This document shows positions 1 to 9,686 of a stretch of DNA of 64,000 nt, piece after piece. Position 1 is the first letter of the stretch, and each line of letters starts with the position of its first letter. The notes beneath the pieces are model-generated. The model was given only the letters and a program-made list of their open reading frames with translations. It was not told the origin of the DNA and searched no databases. The stretch is from Synechococcus sp. MW101C3 (GTDB lineage Bacteria > Cyanobacteriota > Cyanobacteriia > PCC-6307 > Cyanobiaceae), in NCBI RefSeq assembly GCF_002252635.1, contig NZ_NQKX01000001.1:372001-436000 (forward strand), written 5' to 3'. Both the position numbers and the translations under genes were made by a program.

Positions 1-77
1 AATCCCCCGCCGATCACCGCGGCGCCAAGATTCCTCCCTTCCTGCTCAACCGCCAGTCCCACCCCCGCGAGGAGTGA
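1..77 (+). CDS. ftsZ: FtsZ, C-terminal end only (partial)
   Basis: Only the last 24 codons before the TGA at 75-77 are in the window; the reading frame starts at base 3. The tail reads GAKIPPFLLNRQ followed by SHPREE, which resembles the conserved FtsZ C-terminal peptide (IPxFLxxR) that docks membrane anchors and other division proteins. In picocyanobacteria ftsZ is commonly followed by panB and a hemN/hemW gene, as here, which supports the call. The GTPase body lies upstream of the window, so the assignment rests on the tail motif and gene order alone. Confidence 0.6.
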   Translation, partial: SPADHRGAKIPPFLLNRQSHPREE

Positions 78-385
78 AGCGTCAGCCAGGTCGAGGGTTC
101 CTAAGGGCGTCTGGCGATGAGCTACGGCCTGCGCGGATTTCAGTGGAGCTGATCCCGTTCTATCCAGGGCTAGCGGCGTAGCAGCTTGGCCGGCGGGTCT
201 AAGCGGCGGAAGGCCTGCGTTGAAAGCCGAAACGCCTGTGTTGAAGAGGGTGACCCGGAGACCACGCCTGCCTGGAGCATCCCGTGTGGCTGCTCCCTTC
301 CAGGCCTGACCAGATTTGGGCGTCCGGGCCGCGTGGGTCCGAGTCGTGGCGATGCTAGCAAGGGGGTGCCTGCGCCCTAGCTCGC
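78..385. other. Intergenic region ftsZ-panB
   Basis: This 308-bp stretch holds no reading frame I would call a gene. It contains a short imperfect direct repeat around 212-247 (GCCTGCGTTGAA and GCCTGTGTTGAA). A panB promoter or leader may lie here, but I see no clear hairpin terminator or known riboswitch motif. Confidence 0.5.
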
Positions 386-1204
386 GTGCCCCTGCGCCCT
401 GCAGATCTGATCCAACGCAAGCAGGCCGGTCTGCCGATCCGGGTGCTCACTGCCTGGGATGCCCTCTCGGCAGCGCTGGTGCAGGCCGCCGGCGTGGAAG
501 CGGTGCTTGTGGGCGATTCGCTGGCGATGGTGGTGCTCGGCCACGCCACCACCTTGCCGGTCACGCTGGAGGAAATGATCCACCACACCAAGGCGGTGGG
601 CCGCGGCCTACAGGGCGCTGCGGCGGAGCGGCCCATGGTGATCTGTGATCTGCCCTTTCTCAGTTATCAGTGCGGCGGTGATCTGGCCATGGCTGCCGCC
701 GGCCGGGTGCTGAAGGAAACCGAGGCGGCGGCGGTGAAGCTGGAAGGCGGTGAGGCGGAAACCGTGCAGGTGGTGGACCGGCTGGTGCGCAGTGGCGTGC
801 CGGTGATGGGGCACCTCGGTCTCACCCCCCAGTCGGTGCACCAGCTGGGCTACCGGCGCCAGGCGAACGATCCGATCAGCCAGGAACGGTTGCGGCGCCA
901 GGCCAGGGATCTGGAGGCGGCCGGCTGCTTCGCCCTGGTTCTGGAGCATGTGCCTGCCCCGCTGGCTTCCAGCCTGCGGAGCCAGCTCGCGATTCCTGTG
1001 ATCGGCATCGGTGCCGGCGACGACTGCGACGGCCAGGTGCGGGTCACGGCCGATCTGCTCGGACTGACCAGCCGGCAGCCGCCGTTCAGTCCGCCACTGA
1101 TCGATGGGCGCCAGCTGGCGGTGCAGGCCCTGCGCCAATGGACGGAAGACTGGACGCCCGCTGCTCCCACCATTCGACCATCACCCGCAGCACCGCATTG
1201 CTGA
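386..1204 (+). CDS. panB: 3-methyl-2-oxobutanoate hydroxymethyltransferase
   Basis: PanB makes ketopantoate from 2-oxoisovalerate and methylene-tetrahydrofolate, the first committed step to pantothenate and coenzyme A, in the cytoplasm. The 272-residue product has the usual family length. VGDSL at 42-46 carries the metal-binding Asp44, DLPF at 87-90 carries the second metal Asp, and VLEHVP at 185-190 carries the catalytic Glu187. The start is GTG at 386; there is no in-frame ATG near it. The last 13 or so residues are Pro/Ala-rich and read through the 3' end of hemW on the opposite strand, a convergent overlap of 119 bp. Confidence 0.93.
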   Translation: MPLRPADLIQRKQAGLPIRVLTAWDALSAALVQAAGVEAVLVGDSLAMVVLGHATTLPVTLEEMIHHTKAVGRGLQGAAAERPMVICDLPFLSYQCGGDLAMAAAGRVLKETEAAAVKLEGGEAETVQVVDRLVRSGVPVMGHLGLTPQSVHQLGYRRQANDPISQERLRRQARDLEAAGCFALVLEHVPAPLASSLRSQLAIPVIGIGAGDDCDGQVRVTADLLGLTSRQPPFSPPLIDGRQLAVQALRQWTEDWTPAAPTIRPSPAAPHC

Positions 1205-2387
1205 GGGCGAGGCCGGCGGGATCGCTGAGCCGCCAGCGCCCCCCCTCGATCCGCAACAGTTCGCGGCAGTGGGCGCCTGAGAGCTGGGCCAACAGATCCT
1301 CGAGGTCGGCGTTGCTGAGGCCATGGCGGCGGGCCAGCTCGGCCATGGCCACCCCCTCGCGCCGCCGCAGCCCCACGATCATCAGTTCATCGAACGCCAT
1401 GCCGCCACCGCTGGGCTCAGTTGCCGGCTGGTCTGTTTCTGTGGCTTTGGGCTGTTCCATCCCCTCTGTCAACCAGGCGGCATAGGCCGCGCGGGTACGG
1501 GGCCGGGCCAGCCGCAGGCCGTAAGGCGCCGAGGTGGCACCCATGCCGAAGCCCCACCAACCCGCGCCGCTCCAGTACACGCGGTTATGGCGGGAAGCGT
1601 GGCCAGGCCTGGCGTAGTTGGAGATCTCGTAGTGGCCGTAGCCAGCCGCGCGCAGGCGCTCCCCGGTGAGATCCATCAGGTCGGCGCCCAGATCCGGCTC
1701 CGGCAGCTCCAGCTGGCCCTGCTGTTGCCGCCTGGCGAACACGGTGCCGGGCTCCACGATCAGGTCGTAGATCGAGAGGTGGGGCGGGCTCAGGGCAAGG
1801 GCCTGCTCCAGTTGCCCGCGCCAGTGGGCCAGGTCCTGCTGCGGCAGGCCCTGAATCAGATCCAGGCTCCAGCTGCGCAGGTCACCGTGCTGGCGCGCCT
1901 GCTGCAACCAGCTGGCCGCTTCCAACAGATCCCGGCGCCGGTGGCGCCGCCCCAGCCGCTCCAGCACCCCGTCATCGAAGCTCTGGCCCCCCAGGCTGAC
2001 GCGGTTCACCCCCGCCGCCAGCACACCATCGAGCCGGGGGCGATCAAAACTGGCGGGATCCATCTCCAGGGTGATCTCGGCCCCGGCGGCGATGCCGTAG
2101 CGCTGCTTCAACGCCTCCAGCACGGTGCGGATCTGGCCAGGGGTGAGCAGCGAAGGTGTGCCACCCCCCAGATACACCGTGGAGAGCGGCGGGCCGGCGG
2201 GGCTGGCGGCGATTTCGCTCAGCAGCAGCCTCAGGTAGGCCTGGATCGAGCCGGAGCTGGCGCCATCGGCCCGATCACCGAGCGGCACCACGGCGAAGTC
2301 GCAGTAGAAGCAGCGCCGCTGACAGAACGGGATATGCACATAGGCGCTGCGCGGCCCCCGGGATTCACCAGTGGTGGGGATGTCCAT
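1086..2387 (-). CDS. hemW: Radical SAM heme chaperone HemW (HemN-like)
   Basis: The 433-residue protein carries the radical SAM cluster motif as C22xxxC26xxC29 in the context VHIPFCQRRCFYCDF and the SAM-binding GGGTPS. HemW proteins are often annotated as oxygen-independent coproporphyrinogen III oxidase, but they bind heme and deliver it to target proteins rather than oxidising coproporphyrinogen. I take ATG at 2387 as the start; a TTG two codons upstream is less likely. The 3' end overlaps panB on the other strand. Upstream it diverges from the PIN/TRAM gene. HemW versus true HemN cannot be settled by eye, but length and motif spacing favour HemW. Confidence 0.88.
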   Translation of the reverse strand: MDIPTTGESRGPRSAYVHIPFCQRRCFYCDFAVVPLGDRADGASSGSIQAYLRLLLSEIAASPAGPPLSTVYLGGGTPSLLTPGQIRTVLEALKQRYGIAAGAEITLEMDPASFDRPRLDGVLAAGVNRVSLGGQSFDDGVLERLGRRHRRRDLLEAASWLQQARQHGDLRSWSLDLIQGLPQQDLAHWRGQLEQALALSPPHLSIYDLIVEPGTVFARRQQQGQLELPEPDLGADLMDLTGERLRAAGYGHYEISNYARPGHASRHNRVYWSGAGWWGFGMGATSAPYGLRLARPRTRAAYAAWLTEGMEQPKATETDQPATEPSGGGMAFDELMIVGLRRREGVAMAELARRHGLSNADLEDLLAQLSGAHCRELLRIEGGRWRLSDPAGLALSNAVLRVMVEWWEQRASSLPSIGAGPAPPAGAHRSVAD

Positions 2388-2476
2388 CGCCAAATGGTCG
2401 GTTACGACGCCCGGTCAAAGCGACCGGAATCGGGCATGCTGCAGGTCCTGAGCTGAGGGACCCCACAACCGAACCC

Positions 2477-3589
2477 ATGGTGGATCCGCTCATCCTGCTG
2501 CTGTTTCTCATCTCCGGCGCCGCCACCGGCTGGCTGGGGGTGGATCTGCTGCCGGAAAACCTGCTGATCCAGGTCACCAATCTGGAGGGCCTGCGCTGGG
2601 TGCTGGGCGGTTTCGGTGCCTTCTTCGGTCTGTTGGCGGGCTTCTTCTTCCAGCTGCTGCGCCGCCGGCTGATGCGGCAGGTGCGCACCATGCCCACCGA
2701 CCTGCTGGTGAGCCGGGCGGTGGGCTTGATCCTGGGGCTGCTGGTGGCCAACCTGCTGCTGGCGCCGATCCTGCTGCTGCCGCTTCCCTGGGAGGTGGTG
2801 TTCGTCAAGCCGTTGGCGGCGATCCTCAGCAACGTGTTCTTCGGCGTGCTGGGCTACAACCTGGCCGAGGTGCACGGCCGCACCCTGCTGCGCCTGTTCA
2901 ACCCCTCCAGCGCCGAGGCGTTGCTGGTGGCCGAAGGGGTGCTGCAGCCCGCCACCGCCAAGATCCTCGACACCAGCGTGATCATCGACGGCCGCATCCG
3001 GGGGCTGCTGGAGTCGGGATTGCTGGAGGGCCAGGTGATCGTGGCCCAGGCGGTGATCGACGAACTGCAGCAACTGGCCGATTCCGGCAACGCCGAGAAA
3101 AGGGGCAAGGGCCGGCGCGGCCTCAACCTGCTGGCGGCGCTGCGGGAAACCTACGGCCGCCGCCTGGTGGTGAACAGCACCCGCTACGAGGGCAGCGGCG
3201 CCGACGAGAAGCTGCTCAAGCTCACCGCCGACACCGGCGGCACCCTGCTCACCGCTGACTACAACCTGGCCAAGGTGGCCCAGGTGCAGGAGCTCAAGGT
3301 GATGAACCTCAGCGCCCTGGTGGTGGCCCTGCGGCCTGAGGTGCAACCAGGCGATGCCCTGCAGCTCAAGATCGTGCGTGAAGGCAAGGAGGCCGATCAG
3401 GGCGTGGGTTACCTGGAAGACGGCACCATGGTGGTGGTGGAGGCTGCCCGCAAGCGCATCGGCCAGCGGCTGCCGGTCACTGTCACGGGCGCCCTGCAGA
3501 CGCCCACCGGCCGCATGGTGTTCGCCCGCTGCGACCATGAGGATCCCCGACCTGCCGCCGAGGTCCGTCAGCCCGCAGGCCCCCGCTAG
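2477..3589 (+). CDS. Membrane-anchored PIN/TRAM domain protein (YacL-like)
   Basis: The 370-residue protein starts with three to four hydrophobic segments (about residues 4-20, 42-61, 79-105, 108-128). A PIN nuclease domain follows: ILDTSVIIDG at 163-172 gives Asp165 and Asp171, DEL near 195 and the TADYN motif near 259-263 supply more acidic residues. A TRAM RNA-binding domain covers roughly 290-350. This is the architecture of Bacillus YacL-type proteins, probably RNases acting at the membrane, although the substrate is unknown. ATG at 2477 gives the natural start; the reading frame stays open upstream but without coding character. clpR starts 30 bp downstream, so co-transcription is likely. 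Confidence 0.88.
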   Translation: MVDPLILLLFLISGAATGWLGVDLLPENLLIQVTNLEGLRWVLGGFGAFFGLLAGFFFQLLRRRLMRQVRTMPTDLLVSRAVGLILGLLVANLLLAPILLLPLPWEVVFVKPLAAILSNVFFGVLGYNLAEVHGRTLLRLFNPSSAEALLVAEGVLQPATAKILDTSVIIDGRIRGLLESGLLEGQVIVAQAVIDELQQLADSGNAEKRGKGRRGLNLLAALRETYGRRLVVNSTRYEGSGADEKLLKLTADTGGTLLTADYNLAKVAQVQELKVMNLSALVVALRPEVQPGDALQLKIVREGKEADQGVGYLEDGTMVVVEAARKRIGQRLPVTVTGALQTPTGRMVFARCDHEDPRPAAEVRQPAGPR

Positions 3590-3619
3590 GCTCCCAAGAG
3601 GTTTTCCGGGCGTTCCCTG

Positions 3620-4291
3620 ATGTCGGTGTCGGCTCCCTACTACGGCGATTCCGCCGTGATGCGCACACCGCCGCCCGACCTGCCGTCGCTGCTGCTCAAG
3701 GAACGCATCGTTTACCTGGGCCTGCCCCTCTTCTCCGACGACGACGCCAAGCGCCAGATGGGCGTGGACGTGACCGAGCTGATCATCGCCCAGATGCTTT
3801 ATCTGGAGTTCGATAATCCCGAGAAGCCGATCTTCTTCTATATCAATTCCACCGGCACCAGCTGGTATTCCGGTGACGCGATCGGCTTTGAAACCGAGGC
3901 CTTCGCTATCTGCGACACGATCCGCTACGTGAAGCCGCCGGTGCACACGATCTGCATCGGCCAGGCGATGGGCACCGCCGCGATGATCCTCTCGGCTGGG
4001 GCCAAGGGGCACCGGGCGGCCCTGCCCCATGCGTCGATCGTGCTGCACCAGCCCCGCTCCGGCGCCCGCGGCCAGGCCAGCGACATCCAGATCCGCGCCC
4101 AGGAAGTGCTCACCAACAAGCGCACCATGCTGGAGATGCTTTCGGAAACCACCGGCCGCAGCGTGGAGCAGCTCAGCAAGGACTCCGACCGCATGACCTA
4201 CCTCACCCCCCGCGAGGCTCTGGAATACGGCCTGATCGACCGCATCCTCACCACCCAGAAGGTGCCGGTGCCACTGGCTGGCGCCGTCTGA
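3620..4291 (+). CDS. clpR: ClpR, proteolytically inactive ClpP paralogue
   Basis: A 223-residue ClpP-fold subunit. Aligned by eye to the neighbouring ClpP, the catalytic serine position is Gly118 (GQAMGTAAM instead of GxAASMGAF), the histidine is kept at His143 (LHQP), and the aspartate position is Met192. The loop [11 protein letters not shown] carries the small insertion typical of ClpR. In cyanobacteria and plastids ClpR forms mixed rings with an active ClpP, so the next gene is the expected partner. ATG at 3620 is used; the coding frame ends 85 bp before clpP. Confidence 0.93.
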   Translation: MSVSAPYYGDSAVMRTPPPDLPSLLLKERIVYLGLPLFSDDDAKRQMGVDVTELIIAQMLYLEFDNPEKPIFFYINSTGTSWYSGDAIGFETEAFAICDTIRYVKPPVHTICIGQAMGTAAMILSAGAKGHRAALPHASIVLHQPRSGARGQASDIQIRAQEVLTNKRTMLEMLSETTGRSVEQLSKDSDRMTYLTPREALEYGLIDRILTTQKVPVPLAGAV

Positions 4292-4376
4292 TGCCGCGCG
4301 GGCCGGCCACTCCTGCCTGCTTGTTTCCGCCTTCCTGTTCCCGCAACGTTTTCCGCACCCTCACCACTCCCTCGCC

Positions 4377-4979
4377 ATGCCCATCGGCACCCCCAGCGTT
4401 CCTTACCGTCTCCCCGGCAGCCAGTACGAGCGCTGGGTGGACATCTACACGCGGCTCGGCGTGGAGCGCATTCTCTTTCTGGGCTCGGAGGTGAACGACG
4501 GCATCGCTAACAGCCTGGTGGCGCAGATGCTCTACCTCGATTCCGACGACAACAGCAAACCGATCTACCTCTACATCAACTCGCCGGGTGGCTCGGTTAC
4601 GGCGGGTCTGGCGATCTTCGACACCATCCAGTATGTGAAGTCGGAGGTGATCACCATCTGCGTGGGTCTGGCGGCCAGTATGGGCGCCTTCCTGTTGGCG
4701 GCAGGCACCAAGGGCAAACGGCTCGCCCTGCCGCACGCGCGGATCATGATCCACCAGCCCCTTGGCGGCACCAGCCAGCGCCAGGCCAGCGACATCGAGA
4801 TCGAGGCGCGCGAGATCCTGCGCATCAAGGACATGCTCAACCAGAGTCTGGCGGACATGTCCGGCCAGAGCCTGGAGAAGATCGCCAAAGACACCGACCG
4901 CGACTACTTCCTCAGTGCCGCCGAGGCCAAGGCTTACGGGCTGATCGATCGGGTGATCGACCACCCCAGCGAGGTCTGA
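4377..4979 (+). CDS. clpP: ATP-dependent Clp protease proteolytic subunit (ClpP3 type)
   Basis: A 200-residue serine protease subunit with an intact triad: Ser101 in GLAASMGAF, His126 in IHQP, and Asp176 in DTDRDYFL. It pairs with the upstream clpR, the arrangement known for the cyanobacterial ClpP3/ClpR ring, which is fed by a ClpC-type chaperone. It starts at ATG 4377 with the family-typical N-terminus. ilvC follows after 59 bp on the same strand. The '3' in ClpP3 is inferred from the clpR neighbour. Confidence 0.94.
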   Translation: MPIGTPSVPYRLPGSQYERWVDIYTRLGVERILFLGSEVNDGIANSLVAQMLYLDSDDNSKPIYLYINSPGGSVTAGLAIFDTIQYVKSEVITICVGLAASMGAFLLAAGTKGKRLALPHARIMIHQPLGGTSQRQASDIEIEAREILRIKDMLNQSLADMSGQSLEKIAKDTDRDYFLSAAEAKAYGLIDRVIDHPSEV

Positions 4980-5008
4980 GCCCGAGGTCGGGTGGGGCGC
5001 GACCGTAA

Positions 5009-6034
<1,026 letters not shown>

Positions 6035-6050
6035 TCCTGAGCAGCCAGCC

Positions 6051-7340
6051 ATGCGCCGCGGCCTGCTTTCCCTGGCCTGGGGAAGTGCCCAGGCAAGCGC
6101 CAGCCTCACCCTGGCGTCCGCGGCCTGGCTGGTGAGCGGCCTCACGGCCTCGCCGCTGATCAACAGCCTCCTGCCCGTGCTGGCCACGGCGGCGGCACTG
6201 ATGCCGTTACCGCAGCAGCCGTTGCTGGGCAGCCTGTTGCAACTGCTCGCCACCCTGCTGCTGCTGGCCATCGGGCTGCACGGCCAGAACCTCGACCCTG
6301 CCACGGCTACTGCCTCAGCCACTGGCGCAGCCTCTGCTGCGGTCGGCGGCGGTGTTGTCCTGCCCCTGGCGCTGGCCTTGCTGGCGGTGCTGCTGTTCGG
6401 ACTGGGCCTGCAGATCGGCCAGCTGCCGCTGCAGCGGTTCCTCGTGGGAGTCCAGGGGATTTCAATGCGGCGTCTGCGCTCCGGCTCCGAGCTCGGCGCC
6501 CTGCTGGGCCACCTGCTCACGGCCCTGCTGTTTCCGATCGGCAAGGCGGTGCTGCAGTTCTCGCAGGCACTCGTGCTGCTGCTGCCGCTGCTGCCTGCTG
6601 CCCTGCTCTCGCGCCGCCCGGGTCGTCGCCACCTCCCCCCTCGCTCAGGCCCAGATCTCGCCTCAGCAGGATCCTCTACGGCCTTAACAGCTTCCGCCGT
6701 AGCCGCTTCCACCGCAGTGGCGGCGGCCGCTGGGGCCAACCCTGGCGGCGGCGTGTCCTTGAACTGGCGCTGCTGCCTGCAGGGGGTTCTGTTCGGCAGC
6801 CTGTTCGGCTTGCTGCCCCTCTGGGTGCGTCAGCTCGGGGGGGGCAGCTGCTTCGATTTCGGCATGGTGCTCACCGCCTACGGGCTGGGACGCCTCCTGG
6901 CCGCCGCAGGACCCGCTGGCTCCCTGCCGTCCCCGCCTGCCCTCGTTGCCACAGCGGCGCTCGCCGGGCCGTGGCGGTTGCATCCGGCCCGGGGGGGCCT
7001 TCCCTACCTCCTGCTGGCCTTCACGCTGGCGGCCACCCAGTGGCTGCCGGGCTGGGGCTCCCTGGTGCTGTTCCTGCCGATGGGGGGCCTGGCCGCTTTG
7101 AGCGATGCCCGGCTGGTGGCCACGCTGGACACTCATCCAGATGACTCCGCCACGGACGAGCCGCTGCGGTGGCAGATCCTGGCGCGCTCCAGTGGTGTCG
7201 GAGCCCTGGCCGGCAGCCTGCTGATGGGCGGCACCGCCCAGTTGCTTGGTCTGCCTCTGGCGCTGCCCCTGCAGGTGCTGGCGTTCGCCGCCGCCGCCGT
7301 GCCCCTGTCACTGGCGGGCCGCCGCCGAGGACTGGCTTGA
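6051..7340 (+). CDS. MFS-like multi-spanning membrane protein, possible permease
   Basis: A 429-residue protein with about ten to twelve hydrophobic segments and a cytosolic-looking Ala/Ser-rich linker at about 190-235 that splits it into halves, as in major facilitator transporters. A GQLPLQRFLVGVQG stretch in the first half and an RLVATLD stretch late in the second are the only other landmarks; no substrate motif is recognised. It starts 16 bp after ilvC. Its stop codon overlaps the start of cobD in a TTGA quartet, which suggests translational coupling to that cobalamin gene. A role in corrinoid or precursor transport is inference only. Confidence 0.7.
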   Translation: MRRGLLSLAWGSAQASASLTLASAAWLVSGLTASPLINSLLPVLATAAALMPLPQQPLLGSLLQLLATLLLLAIGLHGQNLDPATATASATGAASAAVGGGVVLPLALALLAVLLFGLGLQIGQLPLQRFLVGVQGISMRRLRSGSELGALLGHLLTALLFPIGKAVLQFSQALVLLLPLLPAALLSRRPGRRHLPPRSGPDLASAGSSTALTASAVAASTAVAAAAGANPGGGVSLNWRCCLQGVLFGSLFGLLPLWVRQLGGGSCFDFGMVLTAYGLGRLLAAAGPAGSLPSPPALVATAALAGPWRLHPARGGLPYLLLAFTLAATQWLPGWGSLVLFLPMGGLAALSDARLVATLDTHPDDSATDEPLRWQILARSSGVGALAGSLLMGGTAQLLGLPLALPLQVLAFAAAAVPLSLAGRRRGLA

Positions 7341-8473
7341 GCAGCAGCGGTGCAGCTGCTGCCCTGCTGGCCTGGCTGACCGTGGCAGCGGCCTGCGGAC
7401 TTGACCGCTGGCTCGGCGATCCCGCCGGCTGGCTGCATCCGGTGCAGGTGATGGGTTGGTGGATCAGCGTCTTGCGCCGGAGCGCAGAAGCCTGGGCCGG
7501 CGATCGGCCTGGGCGGCTTCGCCTGGCCGGTGCCTGCATCACCGTGCTCTTGGTGGGCGGCAGTGCTGGCGCCGGTTGGCTGCTGGAGGCGCTGGCCTGG
7601 CGCCAGCCGGCGCTGGGTCTGCCGCTGCTCTGGCTGGGCCTGACCAGCTGCCTGGCGGGAGCAAGCCTGGAGCAGGCGGTGCGGGCGGCGGTGGCGCCGC
7701 TGGAGCGGCATCCGGCCGAGGCCCCGCCCTCTCCCGAGGCACTGGCGGAGGCCAGGGCTCGCCTGGCGTGGATCGTGGGCCGTGACGTCGACCAGCTGGA
7801 CGAGGCCGGCATCCTGCGGGCAGCCGCAGAAACCGCCGCCGAAAACAGCGTGGACGGGCTGTTTGCCCCGCTCTTCTGGCTGCTTGTGGGCGCCGGCCTC
7901 TGGCTGACGGCTGGATTGATGCCGCCTGCAGCGGGCCTGATGGTCTCCGCAGACGGTCTGATCGTGACTGGGCACACCCTGGCCCACGGTGTGCCCCCTG
8001 TGCCCGGGCCGCTGGCGCTCGGCTGGGCCTTCAAGGCCAGCAGCACGCTGGATTCGATGCTGGGGTACCGGCGTGGGCGGCTGCGCTGGCTGGGCACCGC
8101 CGGCGCCCGGCTCGACGACCTGCTCACCTGGTTGCCCTGCCGCCTGGTGGCACTCACCCTCCCGCTGTTGCAGGCCGGCCGTTCGCAGGCCGTGGCCCAG
8201 CTGCGGCTGGCCTTGCGGGAGGGCGGCCCCGACCCGTCGCCGAATGCGGGCGTGTCACAGGCGGCCTTCGCTGCCGCCGCCCACCTGCGCCTTGGCGGCG
8301 CCAATCACTACGGCGGTGTGCGGATCGACAAACCGGTGCTCGGGGCGGGCTGGCCGGCAGCAGACCAGGCAGGCGTGGAGCGCCTGTTGCGGCTGTCCCG
8401 GCAACTGGAGCTGCTGTGGCTGCTCGTGGCGTTACCGCTGCTGGTGCTCATCGCGGCCCTGAGACCGCGTTGA
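7337..8473 (+). CDS. cobD: Adenosylcobinamide-phosphate synthase (CbiB/CobD)
   Basis: This integral membrane enzyme attaches the aminopropanol arm to adenosylcobyric acid in cobalamin synthesis. The 378-residue product shows the family motifs DRWLGDPxxWLHPVQxMG (23-40), ENSVDGxxAPLF (169-180), FKASSTLDSMxGY (232-244), DDxxxxxPxRL near 260-270, and SPNAGVSQAA (301-310). Between the second and third motifs it seems to carry some 35 extra residues compared with enteric CbiB as I remember it. No ATG or GTG fits the N-terminus; TTG at 7337 overlaps the previous stop (TTGA) and gives the conserved start. cbiX and cobB elsewhere in the window belong to the same pathway. Confidence 0.9.
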   Translation: MSSSGAAAALLAWLTVAAACGLDRWLGDPAGWLHPVQVMGWWISVLRRSAEAWAGDRPGRLRLAGACITVLLVGGSAGAGWLLEALAWRQPALGLPLLWLGLTSCLAGASLEQAVRAAVAPLERHPAEAPPSPEALAEARARLAWIVGRDVDQLDEAGILRAAAETAAENSVDGLFAPLFWLLVGAGLWLTAGLMPPAAGLMVSADGLIVTGHTLAHGVPPVPGPLALGWAFKASSTLDSMLGYRRGRLRWLGTAGARLDDLLTWLPCRLVALTLPLLQAGRSQAVAQLRLALREGGPDPSPNAGVSQAAFAAAAHLRLGGANHYGGVRIDKPVLGAGWPAADQAGVERLLRLSRQLELLWLLVALPLLVLIAALRPR

Positions 8474-8514
8474 CTCCTGGTTGTCACGCGCGGCTTGACT
8501 CTGGCTGCCTGCGA

Positions 8515-8538
8515 CTGACGGGCTTCCAATGCCGTCAG
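8515..8538. other. Hairpin between convergent cobD and sugar transferase genes
   Basis: CTGACGG at 8515-8521 pairs with CCGTCAG at 8532-8538 around a 10-base loop. There is no U-tract on either strand, so it is at best a weak or factor-dependent terminator or RNA stability element for the convergent genes. Confidence 0.35.
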
Positions 8539-8596
8539 ACGCGGCTGGCTGCGCTCGGAAAACTCGGTTTGCCGGACGCCAACCAGTCTGCGTTGC

Positions 8597-9427
8597 TCAG
8601 TATGCGCCGCGGTCTCTCGGGAAGAGGACCACCCCCACAGTGCGCAGAATGATCGAAAGATCGGCGCACAAGCTGCGGTGGCGGGCATAGGCCACATCCA
8701 TCCGCACCCGTTCGGCGTAGCGGAGATTGTTGCGCCCCGACACCTGCCAGAGGCCGGTAATCCCGGGCCTTACTGCCAGCACCTCATTCATGCGGCGCCC
8801 GTAGCGCCTGAGCTCGTCCCTGACGATCGGCCGGGGACCCACCACGCTCATCTCACCTCGAAGCACATTGAGGAATTGGGGCAGCTCATCAAGGCTGGAG
8901 CGACGCAGAAAGCGGCCAATCGGTGTGATCCTGGGATCGGCCTTGAGTTTGAAATCCTTGCCGTATTCGCGTTTGAGTTCAGGGGATTGCTCGAGCAACG
9001 CCTGAAGCATGAGGTCAGCATCTTTACGCATGGTGCGGAATTTGATGCAACCGAAATCGCGGAAGCCCCGTCCGATGCGCCGCTGCACGTAGAACACCGG
9101 CCCAGGCGAACTCACCTTTACTAGGGCTGCCAACATCAGGAACAACGGGCTACCGAGCCCTAGCACCGCCAGCGAAAAGACGATGTCACCGGTCCGCTTG
9201 ACCACCCGGGATGTGGTGCTCTGGGCTTCGATCAATTGCGCCGCGGTGGGCCGATCGCGGGAAGTCGGCACGGCAGTGAGTGCGGATCTCCTGCCTGGCA
9301 GCGGGGTGATGGCGGAGGAAGTGGCGGACAGGGCGGCGGAGTGGGAAAGGGTGGAAGGGGTCGCTGATGCGGACAGGAACGGTGGCGGGGTGGCGGGTCT
9401 GTAGGGGTTGCTGCTGGCGTTCACCAT
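8597..9427 (-). CDS. Undecaprenyl-phosphate sugar phosphotransferase (WbaP/ExoY type)
   Basis: A 276-residue bacterial sugar transferase that would load the first sugar-1-phosphate onto a lipid carrier to start polysaccharide synthesis. After a variable Ser/Pro-rich N-terminus there is one hydrophobic segment (about residues 96-118), then the signature KFRTMRKDAD, the DPRITPIGRFLRRSSLDELPQ region and SVVGPRP, followed by PGITGLWQVSGRN. ATG at 9427 is chosen; GGGGC just upstream can serve as ribosome-binding site, and the frame further upstream lacks coding character. It lacks the long multi-spanning N-terminal half of WbaP, so it is the short, ExoY-like form. The next gene upstream on the same strand is a glycosyltransferase. 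Confidence 0.9.
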   Translation of the reverse strand: MVNASSNPYRPATPPPFLSASATPSTLSHSAALSATSSAITPLPGRRSALTAVPTSRDRPTAAQLIEAQSTTSRVVKRTGDIVFSLAVLGLGSPLFLMLAALVKVSSPGPVFYVQRRIGRGFRDFGCIKFRTMRKDADLMLQALLEQSPELKREYGKDFKLKADPRITPIGRFLRRSSLDELPQFLNVLRGEMSVVGPRPIVRDELRRYGRRMNEVLAVRPGITGLWQVSGRNNLRYAERVRMDVAYARHRSLCADLSIILRTVGVVLFPRDRGAY

Positions 9428-9686
9428 CTCGCCCCTTGGTGTTGAAACTCTAAAAATCGTTTTGTTCTCCCACAAGCCAGCAAGGTCACTCAGACCAGAG
9501 GCACAGCCAGGGCCTCTCAGCACGCTTGAGGTCCACAGTTCTGGACGCAAACTGCCGCACGACGCAGCGCCCTGCTCACCATGGGGCTCTGTTCAACTCT
9601 GAGCGATGCTTACCTTTGCGCGCTCTGGCAAGCCGCTCGGCTCCGGCAGGCTCAACTCAGAGTGTGCGTTCCCCTGGAGCCGTGGC

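Noticed and set aside
1323-2456. A 377-codon forward frame opposite hemW
   Set aside because: Antisense shadow; hemW has the radical SAM cysteines and a full domain.
2402-4048. A 548-codon reverse frame over the PIN/TRAM and clpR genes
   Set aside because: His/Gln/Gly-rich antisense translation across two real genes and an intergenic gap.
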